From Bizionia paragorgiae (lineage in GTDB: Bacteria > Bacteroidota > Bacteroidia > Flavobacteriales > Flavobacteriaceae): DNA of 64,000 bases. Made by a program: the position numbers and the translations under genes. The DNA lies in NCBI RefSeq assembly GCF_900107625.1, contig NZ_FNQK01000007.1, forward strand, positions 118,804 through 182,803, in the 5' to 3' direction. Below, piece by piece: positions 25,025 through 33,067 of this stretch (the first letter of the stretch is position 1; every line of letters begins with the position of its first letter). A model generated the notes under the pieces. That model searched no databases and had not been told where the DNA came from. It saw only the letters and a program-made list of their open reading frames with translations.

Positions 25025-25050
25025 ATTAAATACCGTATAATTTAGTGTTA

Positions 25051-25536
25051 TTAATTAGGCATCATACGTACGTAACGTATAAATCCGGTGCCCTGTTGTT
25101 TACTTTTTACGGTCTCTGAAGTTAAAGGAAACTCGACATCTTTAGTATAGTATTCTTGATCTTCGACTGCGGTTTCAAAACGAATACTATAGCCAGAATC
25201 AATTTTGGAATCCTCGATATCGACAATACTTATATTTCGAGCACCACCTGCTATTGTTGCGCCAGTAATAGCATCAATATTAGTGCGCTTTTTTCCGTAG
25301 AATTTCCACCATTCGGAAATATCGTGGTACCACTCTTCATCATCCCCCTGCACATACAACGTTTTTTCGTATTCCCCATTCGGGTTGATTAATGAAACGA
25401 CCACATACGCAGACTCACCTGTGTAATTTATCATCTGAATCATACATTTATATTTGGTGCTTTCCGATGCTATCGTAAAAGAAAGGAGGCCGAATAATAC
25501 CACTCCTAAATTGAGTAACTGCTTAAAAGCTTTCAT
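25051..25536 (-). CDS. DUF2271 periplasmic protein with a flavinylation-like motif
   Basis: A 161-residue protein with a signal peptide (cleavage after about residue 23, IAS) and a DUF2271 body. Residues 88-95 read DAITGATI, which resembles the [ST]GA[ST] site where ApbE attaches FMN; Thr94 would be the acceptor. The flanking WWKFYGKKR and the beta-rich end SGYSIRFETAVEDQEYYTKDVEFPL fit a small secreted redox or ligand-binding domain. Its start overlaps the ankyrin gene's stop (TAATG), and the PepSY reductase follows 26 bases downstream. A periplasmic electron acceptor for that reductase is my inference. Confidence 0.75.
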   Translation of the reverse strand: MKAFKQLLNLGVVLFGLLSFTIASESTKYKCMIQMINYTGESAYVVVSLINPNGEYEKTLYVQGDDEEWYHDISEWWKFYGKKRTNIDAITGATIAGGARNISIVDIEDSKIDSGYSIRFETAVEDQEYYTKDVEFPLTSETVKSKQQGTGFIRYVRMMPN

Positions 25537-27023
25537 TATTTATTGTTTTTTAAAAATTCGATTGCAATATTTTTCGTCTTTAAAATTTCATTCTCGGACG
25601 CTAAGTCGTAAGCCGTTTCTCCAAAATCGGTTACAGCTTCTTTTTTAGCACCTATAGATACCAAATACTTAATCGTTTTAGTATCTTTAGCTAACATAGC
25701 GGCTTTATGCAATGGCGTTAATCCTTCGTTATTTTTAGCATTTACATCGGCATTAAGACCAGCTGCAAACTTGACTAGATCAAAATTATTAGTATTTAGA
25801 GCTAAGTGAAATACAGAATCACCATTTTTTTGAGTTTTTGAAACCTCTAACCCATTTGCCGATAAAACGTTCAGTTTACTTTCAAAATCATTTTTTCTTG
25901 AAGCTTTATATGAGTTTAATAAATACGGTGTTAACGAATTTCCATTGGCATCGGTTACCATAACATCAGCTTTATTAGCGATCAAAAACGCTACGACTTC
26001 TGGTGCATTGTATGCCACAGCCAAAGTTAAAGCAGACTCTCCTTTCTTATTTTTATGATTAATGTTTCTGACTTCTTTAAAAAGTGTTTGAACAATCTCA
26101 ATATTATTACGTTGGGCTGCATTTAAAAAAGCCGTAGCACCCGATTTATCTTCTTGATTTACATCCACTCCCTTATCGATAAAATAAGAAATGGTAGCTA
26201 CATCTTTTGATCTTGAAGCCAAGGCGTGCAATGGAGTTTCTCCATTAACAGAAGTTACATTTGGGTTTAAGCCAATACCTTCTAAATACCTAAATACGTC
26301 TAAACCGTTTATTTTAGAACGCGTACCTTGACTTGCTGTAATAAAAGCATTATCGGTACCGGTTAAGCCTTTATTTGCTAATTGCTTTAACAGCTCTATA
26401 TTTCCGCTTTTAGCAACATAATTAAAAAGACCGTTACCATTTTCGTCAACACTATCTACACTTAAACCCTTTTGTATAAAGTAATCGATTAAAGTAAAAT
26501 CTTCTGTAGACTGACCTACTAACAGCAAGGCGTTTGCGCCATTTGGTGTGAGATCTTTCTGAAGATTTGCTCCGTTAGCTAAACAGATATCGTACACTTT
26601 AGTGTCTCTCTGCCCTGCTCCAGCAGCAAAATTAAGAACCGTATTTCCTTTATCGTCACGTATATCTGTTTTCGCGCCGCGACTCAAAAGAAACTCCATT
26701 ATTTCTGTATTCCCTTTATATGCTGCCCAAAAAATATAAGTTCGTCCATCGTGTGTTAACTTATTAACAGCATTACCTTCTTTAGAAATGATGTGTTTAA
26801 TGGTTTTGTTTGAGACCCCTTGTAAAATAGCAAATACTACAGCATCAAAATTATTACTATTGGCTTCTGCTATATTATTACCTTCTCTAATTTTTAAATC
26901 TATTATATCTATTGAGGGGTTTCCCTTCCAAAAGTCGCGATTTAAAAAAATATTTTCTTGTGCTTGCGCTGTAATCCCAAATTGAAGAATTAAAGCAATA
27001 ACAAGTCGTTTTATATTTTTCAT
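25536..27023 (-). CDS. Exported ankyrin-repeat protein
   Basis: A 495-residue protein with an N-terminal signal peptide (cleavage near ITAQAQ, residue 21) and about eleven ankyrin repeats from about residue 45 to 490. Clear units include GRTYIFWAAYKGNTEIMEFLL, GETPLHALASRSKDVATISYF, and GLTPLHKAAMLAKDTKTIKYL. Ankyrin arrays are protein-binding scaffolds; exported bacterial examples include periplasmic AnkB, linked to catalase and oxidative stress. Here it overlaps DUF6607 by four bases and DUF2271 by one, so all three are translationally coupled. A periplasmic scaffold for the haem/iron redox system is an inference. Confidence 0.85.
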   Translation of the reverse strand: MKNIKRLVIALILQFGITAQAQENIFLNRDFWKGNPSIDIIDLKIREGNNIAEANSNNFDAVVFAILQGVSNKTIKHIISKEGNAVNKLTHDGRTYIFWAAYKGNTEIMEFLLSRGAKTDIRDDKGNTVLNFAAGAGQRDTKVYDICLANGANLQKDLTPNGANALLLVGQSTEDFTLIDYFIQKGLSVDSVDENGNGLFNYVAKSGNIELLKQLANKGLTGTDNAFITASQGTRSKINGLDVFRYLEGIGLNPNVTSVNGETPLHALASRSKDVATISYFIDKGVDVNQEDKSGATAFLNAAQRNNIEIVQTLFKEVRNINHKNKKGESALTLAVAYNAPEVVAFLIANKADVMVTDANGNSLTPYLLNSYKASRKNDFESKLNVLSANGLEVSKTQKNGDSVFHLALNTNNFDLVKFAAGLNADVNAKNNEGLTPLHKAAMLAKDTKTIKYLVSIGAKKEAVTDFGETAYDLASENEILKTKNIAIEFLKNNK

Positions 27024-27934
27024 TTTACTTTTTTTACAAATGATTCTATTACTGGATATATTTGTTCTGCTGTTTTATAATTCTCGTCGTCGAACAAGTA
27101 TTTAAACAATACTTTATTATCCACTTTCTCTGCTAATATTAAGTCTTTATTTCTTGCAAAAATAGCGTCCCATGTATTACGAACAACAGCCCATTTTCCG
27201 GCATTCTTTTTCCAATATTCTTGTGCAGCAACACATTTACTATCTGCTACTTTTACATATTTATTATATCCTTTCTCTTGAGCGATAATAACATCTTTCT
27301 TTCCTGTTTCACGTAAAACCTTGTCATTATCTTGGTCGTGAACCCAGCCTGAACCTGTTATCTCATGTCTATTTGTTCTTACTGTTACATTGTAATCACT
27401 GCGTTGTGTATACTCGCGTCTTGGTAATGGTGCGGAGGTCGTGTTTTCCCAATAACTTTTTCCGTCCACGTGAACCCAGGAAGCCGAACCTTCGTAGCGC
27501 GGACTATCGTCTACTTGAAATACTTTTTGGGTCCATTGCCCTTTTACATCTTTCTTAGGACGTTTTTCAAAATGCCATTTGTTATTGTGGTCGTAGGTAT
27601 ATAACTCTGTGTTTTCGAATAGCCAATCTTGCCTCCAATGTTTTACTATATATGGCCCTTGCTTAGTTTCTACAATTAATAAATGTTGCATTACAATCTC
27701 ATCTTTATCATCTTTTACCAACTCAACCCATTCTAATCCACGGTCGTGTTTTACCTTAGAAGGCACATACGTAGAGTCTGTATCATAATTAAACGTTTCT
27801 GCGAAATTAAAGGACACTTCATAGCAGCCACACATATCCTTTATGGCTTTGTGGTCTTGTTTTTTCTTGTTTTGAGCATTTATATTAAATATAAAAGCAA
27901 TACTAAATAGGGCAAAAATTGTTAACTGTTTCAT
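27020..27934 (-). CDS. DUF6607-family exported protein
   Basis: A 304-residue protein with a signal peptide ending near NINAQ (residue 21). It matches the DUF6607 family in its size and its blocks: MCGCYEVSFNFAETF near residue 34, VKHWRQDWLFENTELYTYDH near 98, and a repeated aromatic and charged core. The family is known mainly from Bacteroidetes and some proteobacteria beside iron or haem uptake genes; no activity is established. It heads the leftward unit DUF6607-ankyrin-DUF2271-PepSY reductase and is divergent from the TonB receptor gene. Confidence 0.75.
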   Translation of the reverse strand: MKQLTIFALFSIAFIFNINAQNKKKQDHKAIKDMCGCYEVSFNFAETFNYDTDSTYVPSKVKHDRGLEWVELVKDDKDEIVMQHLLIVETKQGPYIVKHWRQDWLFENTELYTYDHNNKWHFEKRPKKDVKGQWTQKVFQVDDSPRYEGSASWVHVDGKSYWENTTSAPLPRREYTQRSDYNVTVRTNRHEITGSGWVHDQDNDKVLRETGKKDVIIAQEKGYNKYVKVADSKCVAAQEYWKKNAGKWAVVRNTWDAIFARNKDLILAEKVDNKVLFKYLFDDENYKTAEQIYPVIESFVKKVK

Positions 27935-27985
27935 TTTGAAAATGTTGATTTATTAGTGTGAAAAAAAAAATTAAAAAACTCTATT

Positions 27986-28010
27986 CTTATTTAGACTGAA
28001 TTAAAATAAG
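27986..28010. promoter_or_regulatory. Fur-like palindrome between divergent haem/iron units
   Basis: CTTATTT (27986-27992) and AAATAAG (28004-28010) are perfect inverted arms around AGACTGAATTA. The left part, TTATTTAGACT, resembles half of the Fur boxes proposed in flavobacteria. It sits between the start codons of the DUF6607 and TonB receptor genes and directly upstream of a -7 box at 28015, where a bound repressor would block both. Confidence 0.55.
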
Positions 28011-28014
28011 ATTA

Positions 28015-28022
28015 TATATTTG
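28015..28022 (+). promoter_or_regulatory. -7 box of the TonB receptor promoter
   Basis: TATATTTG is an exact TAnnTTTG match 18 bases before the receptor's start codon. No TTG lies at -33; the region is occupied by the Fur-like palindrome. Confidence 0.6.
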
Positions 28023-28040
28023 CGGCAAATATAAAATAGA

Positions 28041-30173
28041 ATGAGTCTAAATAAAAATTATAATTATACTTTTTTGTTGTTTTTTTTAAGCCTTTCGTGT
28101 TTTTCACAATCCATAGCAAAGGATTCCACACAGGCTGAGTCACTTAGAGAAGTTATCATCACCGGACAGTATAATCCGCAATCCATAAAAAAATCTATAC
28201 ATAATGTTACTGTTATAAAAAGAGAACAAATTGAAAGTCAAGCAGCAAATAACTTAGCCGATTTATTAAACTTTAATTTAAATCTAACAGTAATCCCTAA
28301 TAGTCTAACCGGAAAATCTACCGTGTCTTTCTTCGGATTAGACTCTCAATATTTCAATATTTTAGTAGATAATATTCCTTTAGTTAGCGATAACGGCCTT
28401 GGAAACAATATCGATTTAACCCAAATTAATCTTGATGATATTGAACGTATTGAAATTGCCGAAGGTGCAATGGGTGTAGAATACGGTGCAAATGCTGTTT
28501 CGGGAGTAATTAATATTATTACTAAAAAATCTATAGATACAGATTGGGCTATTACCGCATCTGTTCAAGAAGAAACCATAAGTGACGAGTATGAGTGGTT
28601 TAATGAAGGTAGACATATACAGTCTTTAAGTGTAGCACATAATATTAACAACAAATTACTTGCAAGAGTTGGTGTTAATCGCAATCAATTTGCTGGTTTT
28701 TTTAATGGTAAACAAGGACGAGATTATTATAAAAACGACGGATTACGTGGATACGATTGGCAACCTAAAGCACAAATTAACACCAATGGTTTGTTAAACT
28801 ATAAGTTAGACCACTTAACGGTTACTTATAAATTTGAATACTTAAATGAAGTCTTAAATTTTTACGATGCTTCTGTGAGACAGAATATTGATGTTGTCTC
28901 CCAAACAAGCAATCCATTGGCCAGTGACAGAATATTTACCACCAATAGGTTTATAAATAATTTAAATGTAAACGGACATCTTGAAAGCGGAGCAAACTAC
29001 AGCGCTGCTTTTTCTTACCAAACGCAAAAACGCGATTTAAACAAATTTACCTATTTTATTCTTTCTGGAGATAAAACAAACGAAACTGACGACACCTACC
29101 AATCTAGTGAGGTCTTTTTTACAAAAGGGCGCATAAATAATCTTGTAAAAAGTGATTTCTATAATTTTGAACTCGGATACGAAGCCCGCTACATAAAAGG
29201 ATACGATACTCAAGCTTCGGGAGATATTACGAAGTTAGAAAAAGAGCGTTCGCAAAGTAATTATGCTGCTTTTGCTTCTACAGAATTGAACGTAACCAAT
29301 ACACTCTCTCTTCGTCCTGGTGTGCGTTACGAATACAACTCTAAATTTAAATCGAAAGTATTGGCCTCTTTTAGTGCACGCTATTTATTAAATAATGGTT
29401 TCGAGTTACGTGGTAATGTAGGTACCTCCTATAGAACACCAAACTTTGAGGAACTCTACTATTATTTTGTAGACTCCAACCATGATGTTCAAGGAAATGA
29501 AAACTTAAATCCTGAAAAGGGGTTTTCAGCATTTTTAAACCTAAAAAAAAGAAGTTGGTTTAATGATATATCGCTAGTAAACGCCTTAAAATTAAGCTAT
29601 ATAGATGTTGAAGACAAAATTGACTTGGCCATTATTAATGCAAGCCCTTTACAATACCAATATATAAATATCGATGCTTATAAATTATGGAGTATAAGCT
29701 TAGAAAACACTATTAAAAAAGGACATTGGGCTTTTAATTTAGGAGCAACGTTACAAGGTGCTTCTAGAATAGCAAACAACGAAGTCAATGCTGTAAACGA
29801 TTTTCTATACTCTTTTCAAGTAAATACAAGCGGAACGTATGCCATAGAAAATTGGGACACTGCTTTAACCATCTTGTTAAAATATAATGGTGAGCAAAAA
29901 GACTATGTCGCCACCGGAATGGACACCTATGGAAACTCTTTATTTTCAAAATCTTCAACAGAAGGCTATAGCTGGTTGGATGCTTCAATAAAAAAATCAT
30001 TTCTAAACAATACAATTCAAGCCACAATTGGTGGCCGAAACTTACTGGACGTTACCAATGTTAACATAAGCACACAGGCATCTGGAGGTGCACATAGCGT
30101 TTCAAATAACTCGCTTTTATTAGGCTACGGACGTTCGTATTACTTAAAACTATTATATAATTTAAATTTTTAA
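28041..30173 (+). CDS. TonB-dependent outer membrane receptor (probable haem/iron)
   Basis: A 710-residue receptor with a signal peptide (cleavage near residue 22) and a TonB-box-like segment LREVIITGQ near 34-42. The plug domain follows at about 50-160 (NNLADLLNF, ILVDNIPLVSDNG, IERIEIAEGAMGVEYGANAVSGVINIITKK), then a 22-strand beta-barrel with RTPNFEELYYYFVDSNH and a terminal LKLLYNLNF ending in phenylalanine. It lacks an N-terminal carboxypeptidase-like domain, unlike SusC. The HmuY-type lipoprotein 12 bases downstream points to haem or a haemoprotein as substrate. Confidence 0.9.
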   Translation: MSLNKNYNYTFLLFFLSLSCFSQSIAKDSTQAESLREVIITGQYNPQSIKKSIHNVTVIKREQIESQAANNLADLLNFNLNLTVIPNSLTGKSTVSFFGLDSQYFNILVDNIPLVSDNGLGNNIDLTQINLDDIERIEIAEGAMGVEYGANAVSGVINIITKKSIDTDWAITASVQEETISDEYEWFNEGRHIQSLSVAHNINNKLLARVGVNRNQFAGFFNGKQGRDYYKNDGLRGYDWQPKAQINTNGLLNYKLDHLTVTYKFEYLNEVLNFYDASVRQNIDVVSQTSNPLASDRIFTTNRFINNLNVNGHLESGANYSAAFSYQTQKRDLNKFTYFILSGDKTNETDDTYQSSEVFFTKGRINNLVKSDFYNFELGYEARYIKGYDTQASGDITKLEKERSQSNYAAFASTELNVTNTLSLRPGVRYEYNSKFKSKVLASFSARYLLNNGFELRGNVGTSYRTPNFEELYYYFVDSNHDVQGNENLNPEKGFSAFLNLKKRSWFNDISLVNALKLSYIDVEDKIDLAIINASPLQYQYINIDAYKLWSISLENTIKKGHWAFNLGATLQGASRIANNEVNAVNDFLYSFQVNTSGTYAIENWDTALTILLKYNGEQKDYVATGMDTYGNSLFSKSSTEGYSWLDASIKKSFLNNTIQATIGGRNLLDVTNVNISTQASGGAHSVSNNSLLLGYGRSYYLKLLYNLNF

Positions 30174-30185
30174 AACTTTATTACA

Positions 30186-31271
30186 ATGATTAACAAATTA
30201 TTTACTCTATTCTTATGTGCATCAGTACTTGCTTTTACAAGTTGTAGTAGTGATGACGACACTATTACGGGCACTGGCCCCATTGATGTTCTTGTTGAAG
30301 GGGCTTTAGTGTCTCCACAAATTGGTGGTCCCAACGAACAAAACCAAGTGTATATAGATTTAAGCACTAACGTATCTACAAATGTACAACGCGATACTTG
30401 GGATCTTGGCTTTTATTCTGGTGATGACTTTAGGGTAACCATTAATGGTTCTATTTATATGGCAGCTGCTGCTTTAACCAGTACAGATATCGATGCTATT
30501 AATTCGACTAATACTGAAGTCCAGAATTTACAACCCGATGTGAAAGTAGGTACTTTTAATGCTATTAGCGGTACGTATATTGACGCTCCAAATGGAGATA
30601 TAAACGGTACTGCGATTTCGGAAATTTCTGTTTCCAATAGTGACAATCCTGTTTACCTTGTAAATTTAGGCAATGAAGTCGGCACAACAGTTCCTGCGGT
30701 TGGAAGCGTAAATACGCAAGGAGATTCTAGAGGTTGGAAAAAAATTAGAGTATTAAGAAACGGAGACGATTACGTTTTACAATATGCAGATTTAGACGCT
30801 ACAACACATGAAGAAGTGACTATTTCTAAAACTCCAAATTATAATTTCACACATTTTAGCTTTAATACCAATAGTATTGTCAGTGTAGAGCCTATAAAAT
30901 CCGAATGGGATTTAAACTTTACTGTATTTACTGATATAATTTCCGGATATGGAGCCTATGGCTATAGCGATTTTGTAGCTATTAATTCTAAATCTGAAGT
31001 TGAAGCCTATAAAATAGAAACAGAGGCTATTTCTTACGATGCGTTTTCTAAAACAGATATAATTAACAATAATTTCTCTAATGACCAACGTATAATTGGT
31101 ACGCATTGGAGATCTGGTGGAGGTCCTAATTCATCTCCCGCACTATATGAAAACGTATTTTTTATACTCAAAGATGGTGATGGAAACTTCTATAAAATTA
31201 AATTTATAAGTATGTATAACGCTGCTGGAGAACGCGGACACCCAAAATTTGTATACGCATTATTACCATAG
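30186..31271 (+). CDS. HmuY-family surface lipoprotein (haem binding)
   Basis: A 361-residue lipoprotein with signal ending FTSC, so Cys20 is lipidated; it is followed by Ser-Ser-Asp-Asp-Asp, an acidic stretch of the kind that directs Bacteroidetes lipoproteins to the cell surface. The body matches HmuY: YIDLSTNVSTNVQRDTWDLGFYSG near residue 55 and SEWDLNFTVFTD near 240. HmuY of Porphyromonas is a haemophore that passes haem to the TonB receptor HmuR. The receptor gene directly upstream is the expected partner. Axial haem ligands cannot be named without alignment. Confidence 0.85.
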   Translation: MINKLFTLFLCASVLAFTSCSSDDDTITGTGPIDVLVEGALVSPQIGGPNEQNQVYIDLSTNVSTNVQRDTWDLGFYSGDDFRVTINGSIYMAAAALTSTDIDAINSTNTEVQNLQPDVKVGTFNAISGTYIDAPNGDINGTAISEISVSNSDNPVYLVNLGNEVGTTVPAVGSVNTQGDSRGWKKIRVLRNGDDYVLQYADLDATTHEEVTISKTPNYNFTHFSFNTNSIVSVEPIKSEWDLNFTVFTDIISGYGAYGYSDFVAINSKSEVEAYKIETEAISYDAFSKTDIINNNFSNDQRIIGTHWRSGGGPNSSPALYENVFFILKDGDGNFYKIKFISMYNAAGERGHPKFVYALLP

Positions 31272-31292
31272 ATGAACAATCATCATGTAATA

Positions 31293-31328
31293 AAAAAGTC
31301 GTCTTAACATACTATTTAAGACGACTTT
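31293..31328. terminator. Bidirectional terminator between hmuY-like and carbonic anhydrase genes
   Basis: AAAAGTCGTCTTAA (31293-31306) and TTAAGACGACTTTT (31315-31328) pair perfectly over 14 bases, with A-rich and T-rich flanks. It serves the two convergent genes. Confidence 0.92.
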
Positions 31329-31334
31329 TTTATT

Positions 31335-31961
31335 TTAATCTAAGTGATAAATCTCTCTAATTTCATCTAGAATTTTTTCAAAATCAATTTTTAAATCGAT
31401 TAACTTTCCAGAATGAATATCGAAAACCCAACCGTGAACCACGAGCTCACGATCTCTAATAGCTTTTTGAATAACCGCTGTTTTAATTAAGTTTACACAT
31501 TGCTCTTGAACATTCAACTCTATTAAACGGTTGTATTTCTCGCCTTCATTCTCTATAGCATTCAATTCTTTATTATGAAGACGATACACATCGCGGATAC
31601 TTCGCAACCACGGGTTTAGAATGCCTAAATCGGCCGACTGCATAGCGGCTTTTACTCCACCACACCCATAATGTCCACAAACAACAACATCTTTTACTTT
31701 TAAATGACATACAGCATATTCCAAAACAGACATCGCGTTTAAGTCGGTACCAATAAACATATTCGCAATATTACGATGCACAAATACGTCTCCAGGACCT
31801 AATCCCATAAGTTCTTCGGCCGTTACACGGCTATCGGAACATCCTATAAAAAGTAATTCTGGGTTTTGACCAGATCCCAATTTATCGAAATAGGAACTAT
31901 CTTCAGACAGTTTGTTTTTAATCCACTCCTTATTGTTATCAAATACGTTCTTTAAATTCAT
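31335..31961 (-). CDS. Beta-class carbonic anhydrase
   Basis: A 208-residue cytoplasmic zinc enzyme interconverting CO2 and bicarbonate. The zinc ligands are Cys41 and Asp43 in GCSDSR, His97 and Cys100 in GHYGC; Arg45 pairs with Asp43 in the usual dyad. HRNIAN near 62 and SVLEYAV near 78 are further conserved blocks. Length is standard for the beta class. It stands alone between the haem locus and the Bat operon. Confidence 0.95.
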   Translation of the reverse strand: MNLKNVFDNNKEWIKNKLSEDSSYFDKLGSGQNPELLFIGCSDSRVTAEELMGLGPGDVFVHRNIANMFIGTDLNAMSVLEYAVCHLKVKDVVVCGHYGCGGVKAAMQSADLGILNPWLRSIRDVYRLHNKELNAIENEGEKYNRLIELNVQEQCVNLIKTAVIQKAIRDRELVVHGWVFDIHSGKLIDLKIDFEKILDEIREIYHLD

Positions 31962-32269
31962 GGTTTTATATTTTGTTCACACCAACTCAAAATAAGCACT
32001 CTATCCACACAGTTAATAAGGCTGTTTTTGGGTACTAAACTTTGGTTTGTGAAGCAAATCTACAAAAACAAGGTGAATTCTTTTTTGTTTTTTACAGCAT
32101 GCAGAAACAACAAAACAGAATAAAAAAAACAAGAAAGTATAATTTATAGTTTATTAAAAACGGAATACCTTTTAATACTAGCACATATTAAGGCATAAAC
32201 GAGATCTAACATCTAATTACATTATAGCTATAAATGTAATTAAATTGGAAATATTAAGATCTTATAAAG
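31962..32269. other. 308-base gap with a long AT-rich palindrome
   Basis: No gene is seen here. The gap holds the carbonic anhydrase promoter region and, at 32214-32242, a palindrome whose arms TAATTACATT (32214-32223) and AATGTAATTA (32233-32242) are perfectly complementary; the centre is itself a dyad (TTATAGCTATAA, 32222-32233). It lies 28 bases past the batE stop and may end that operon's transcript, though there is no T-run. Confidence 0.5.
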
Positions 32270-33037
32270 TTATAATTCTTTAATATCCTCTTTTTTTATC
32301 CAACCGGTTTTTCCATCGGTTAACTTAATTTTATTCCAATCGCTTAAGGTATCTAAAATCTGTACTTTAGTTCCTTCATGCAGCATAAAAGCCTCTGTAC
32401 TTCTAGGGTTAGGCTCTGTTTTTATACTACTAGACGCAGCAAACACAATGGCTGGTTGATCATTCTTTGATAAATTATAATTGTGAATTGTTAAACCCAA
32501 AGTAACAAACACCAACAGAGCAGCGAGGATACTACTCGTAAAAAACAAGCGTTTTCCGGTTGTAGAATAAGAAAAATAATAGGTTAAAAACAGCACTACA
32601 AAGACAACAACAAAACCTACAGACACTTTGGCCCAGCTGTTATAAGACAATTTATTAGTGAGGCTTGTAACATATTTCGCTAGCCCTACTTCGGGTACGA
32701 CTGCAATAGCATCTATAGTCATATTCTTAGCAAAAGCCATATTATTATCTATATCCTTATCATTTGGTGCTAACTGCTTCGCTTTTTCGTAATAATAAAT
32801 ACTAGGAGCTATATGGTTTAACTTATAATGGGCATTGGCGATATTAAAATATAAAGCCGCCGAATGCTTATTACTTTTCTCTAAAACAGAGGTGTATTTA
32901 TCTAAAGCTTCAGCATATTTCCCATCGTTATATAAGGTGTTTCCTTCCTCGAATAACACCTCGCTCTGTGCAAACGACAAACTACTTACTAAAAATGATA
33001 TGATTAAAAAGACGTATTTCATAATTTTAGAAAACAT
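32270..33037 (-). CDS. batE: BatE-like TPR-SH3 protein
   Basis: A 255-residue envelope protein, last of the Bat operon. It has a signal segment (KYVFLIISFLVSSLSFAQ), TPR units at about residues 25-105, two transmembrane helices near 140-160 and 170-190, and a C-terminal bacterial SH3 domain (about 200-253, MLHEGTKVQILDTLSDWNKIKLTDGKTGWI). This order is that of BatE. The true start may be the internal ATG at 33022. Bat proteins are linked to aerotolerance and envelope integrity; molecular function is unsettled. Confidence 0.85.
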   Translation of the reverse strand: MFSKIMKYVFLIISFLVSSLSFAQSEVLFEEGNTLYNDGKYAEALDKYTSVLEKSNKHSAALYFNIANAHYKLNHIAPSIYYYEKAKQLAPNDKDIDNNMAFAKNMTIDAIAVVPEVGLAKYVTSLTNKLSYNSWAKVSVGFVVVFVVLFLTYYFSYSTTGKRLFFTSSILAALLVFVTLGLTIHNYNLSKNDQPAIVFAASSSIKTEPNPRSTEAFMLHEGTKVQILDTLSDWNKIKLTDGKTGWIKKEDIKEL

Positions 33038-33067
33038 TTAATGGGCTTAAAGTGGTGCTAAACAAAC

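Noticed and set aside
30170..31106. Reverse-strand frames inside the HmuY-like gene
   Set aside because: They lie wholly within a well-supported lipoprotein gene and show no features of their own.
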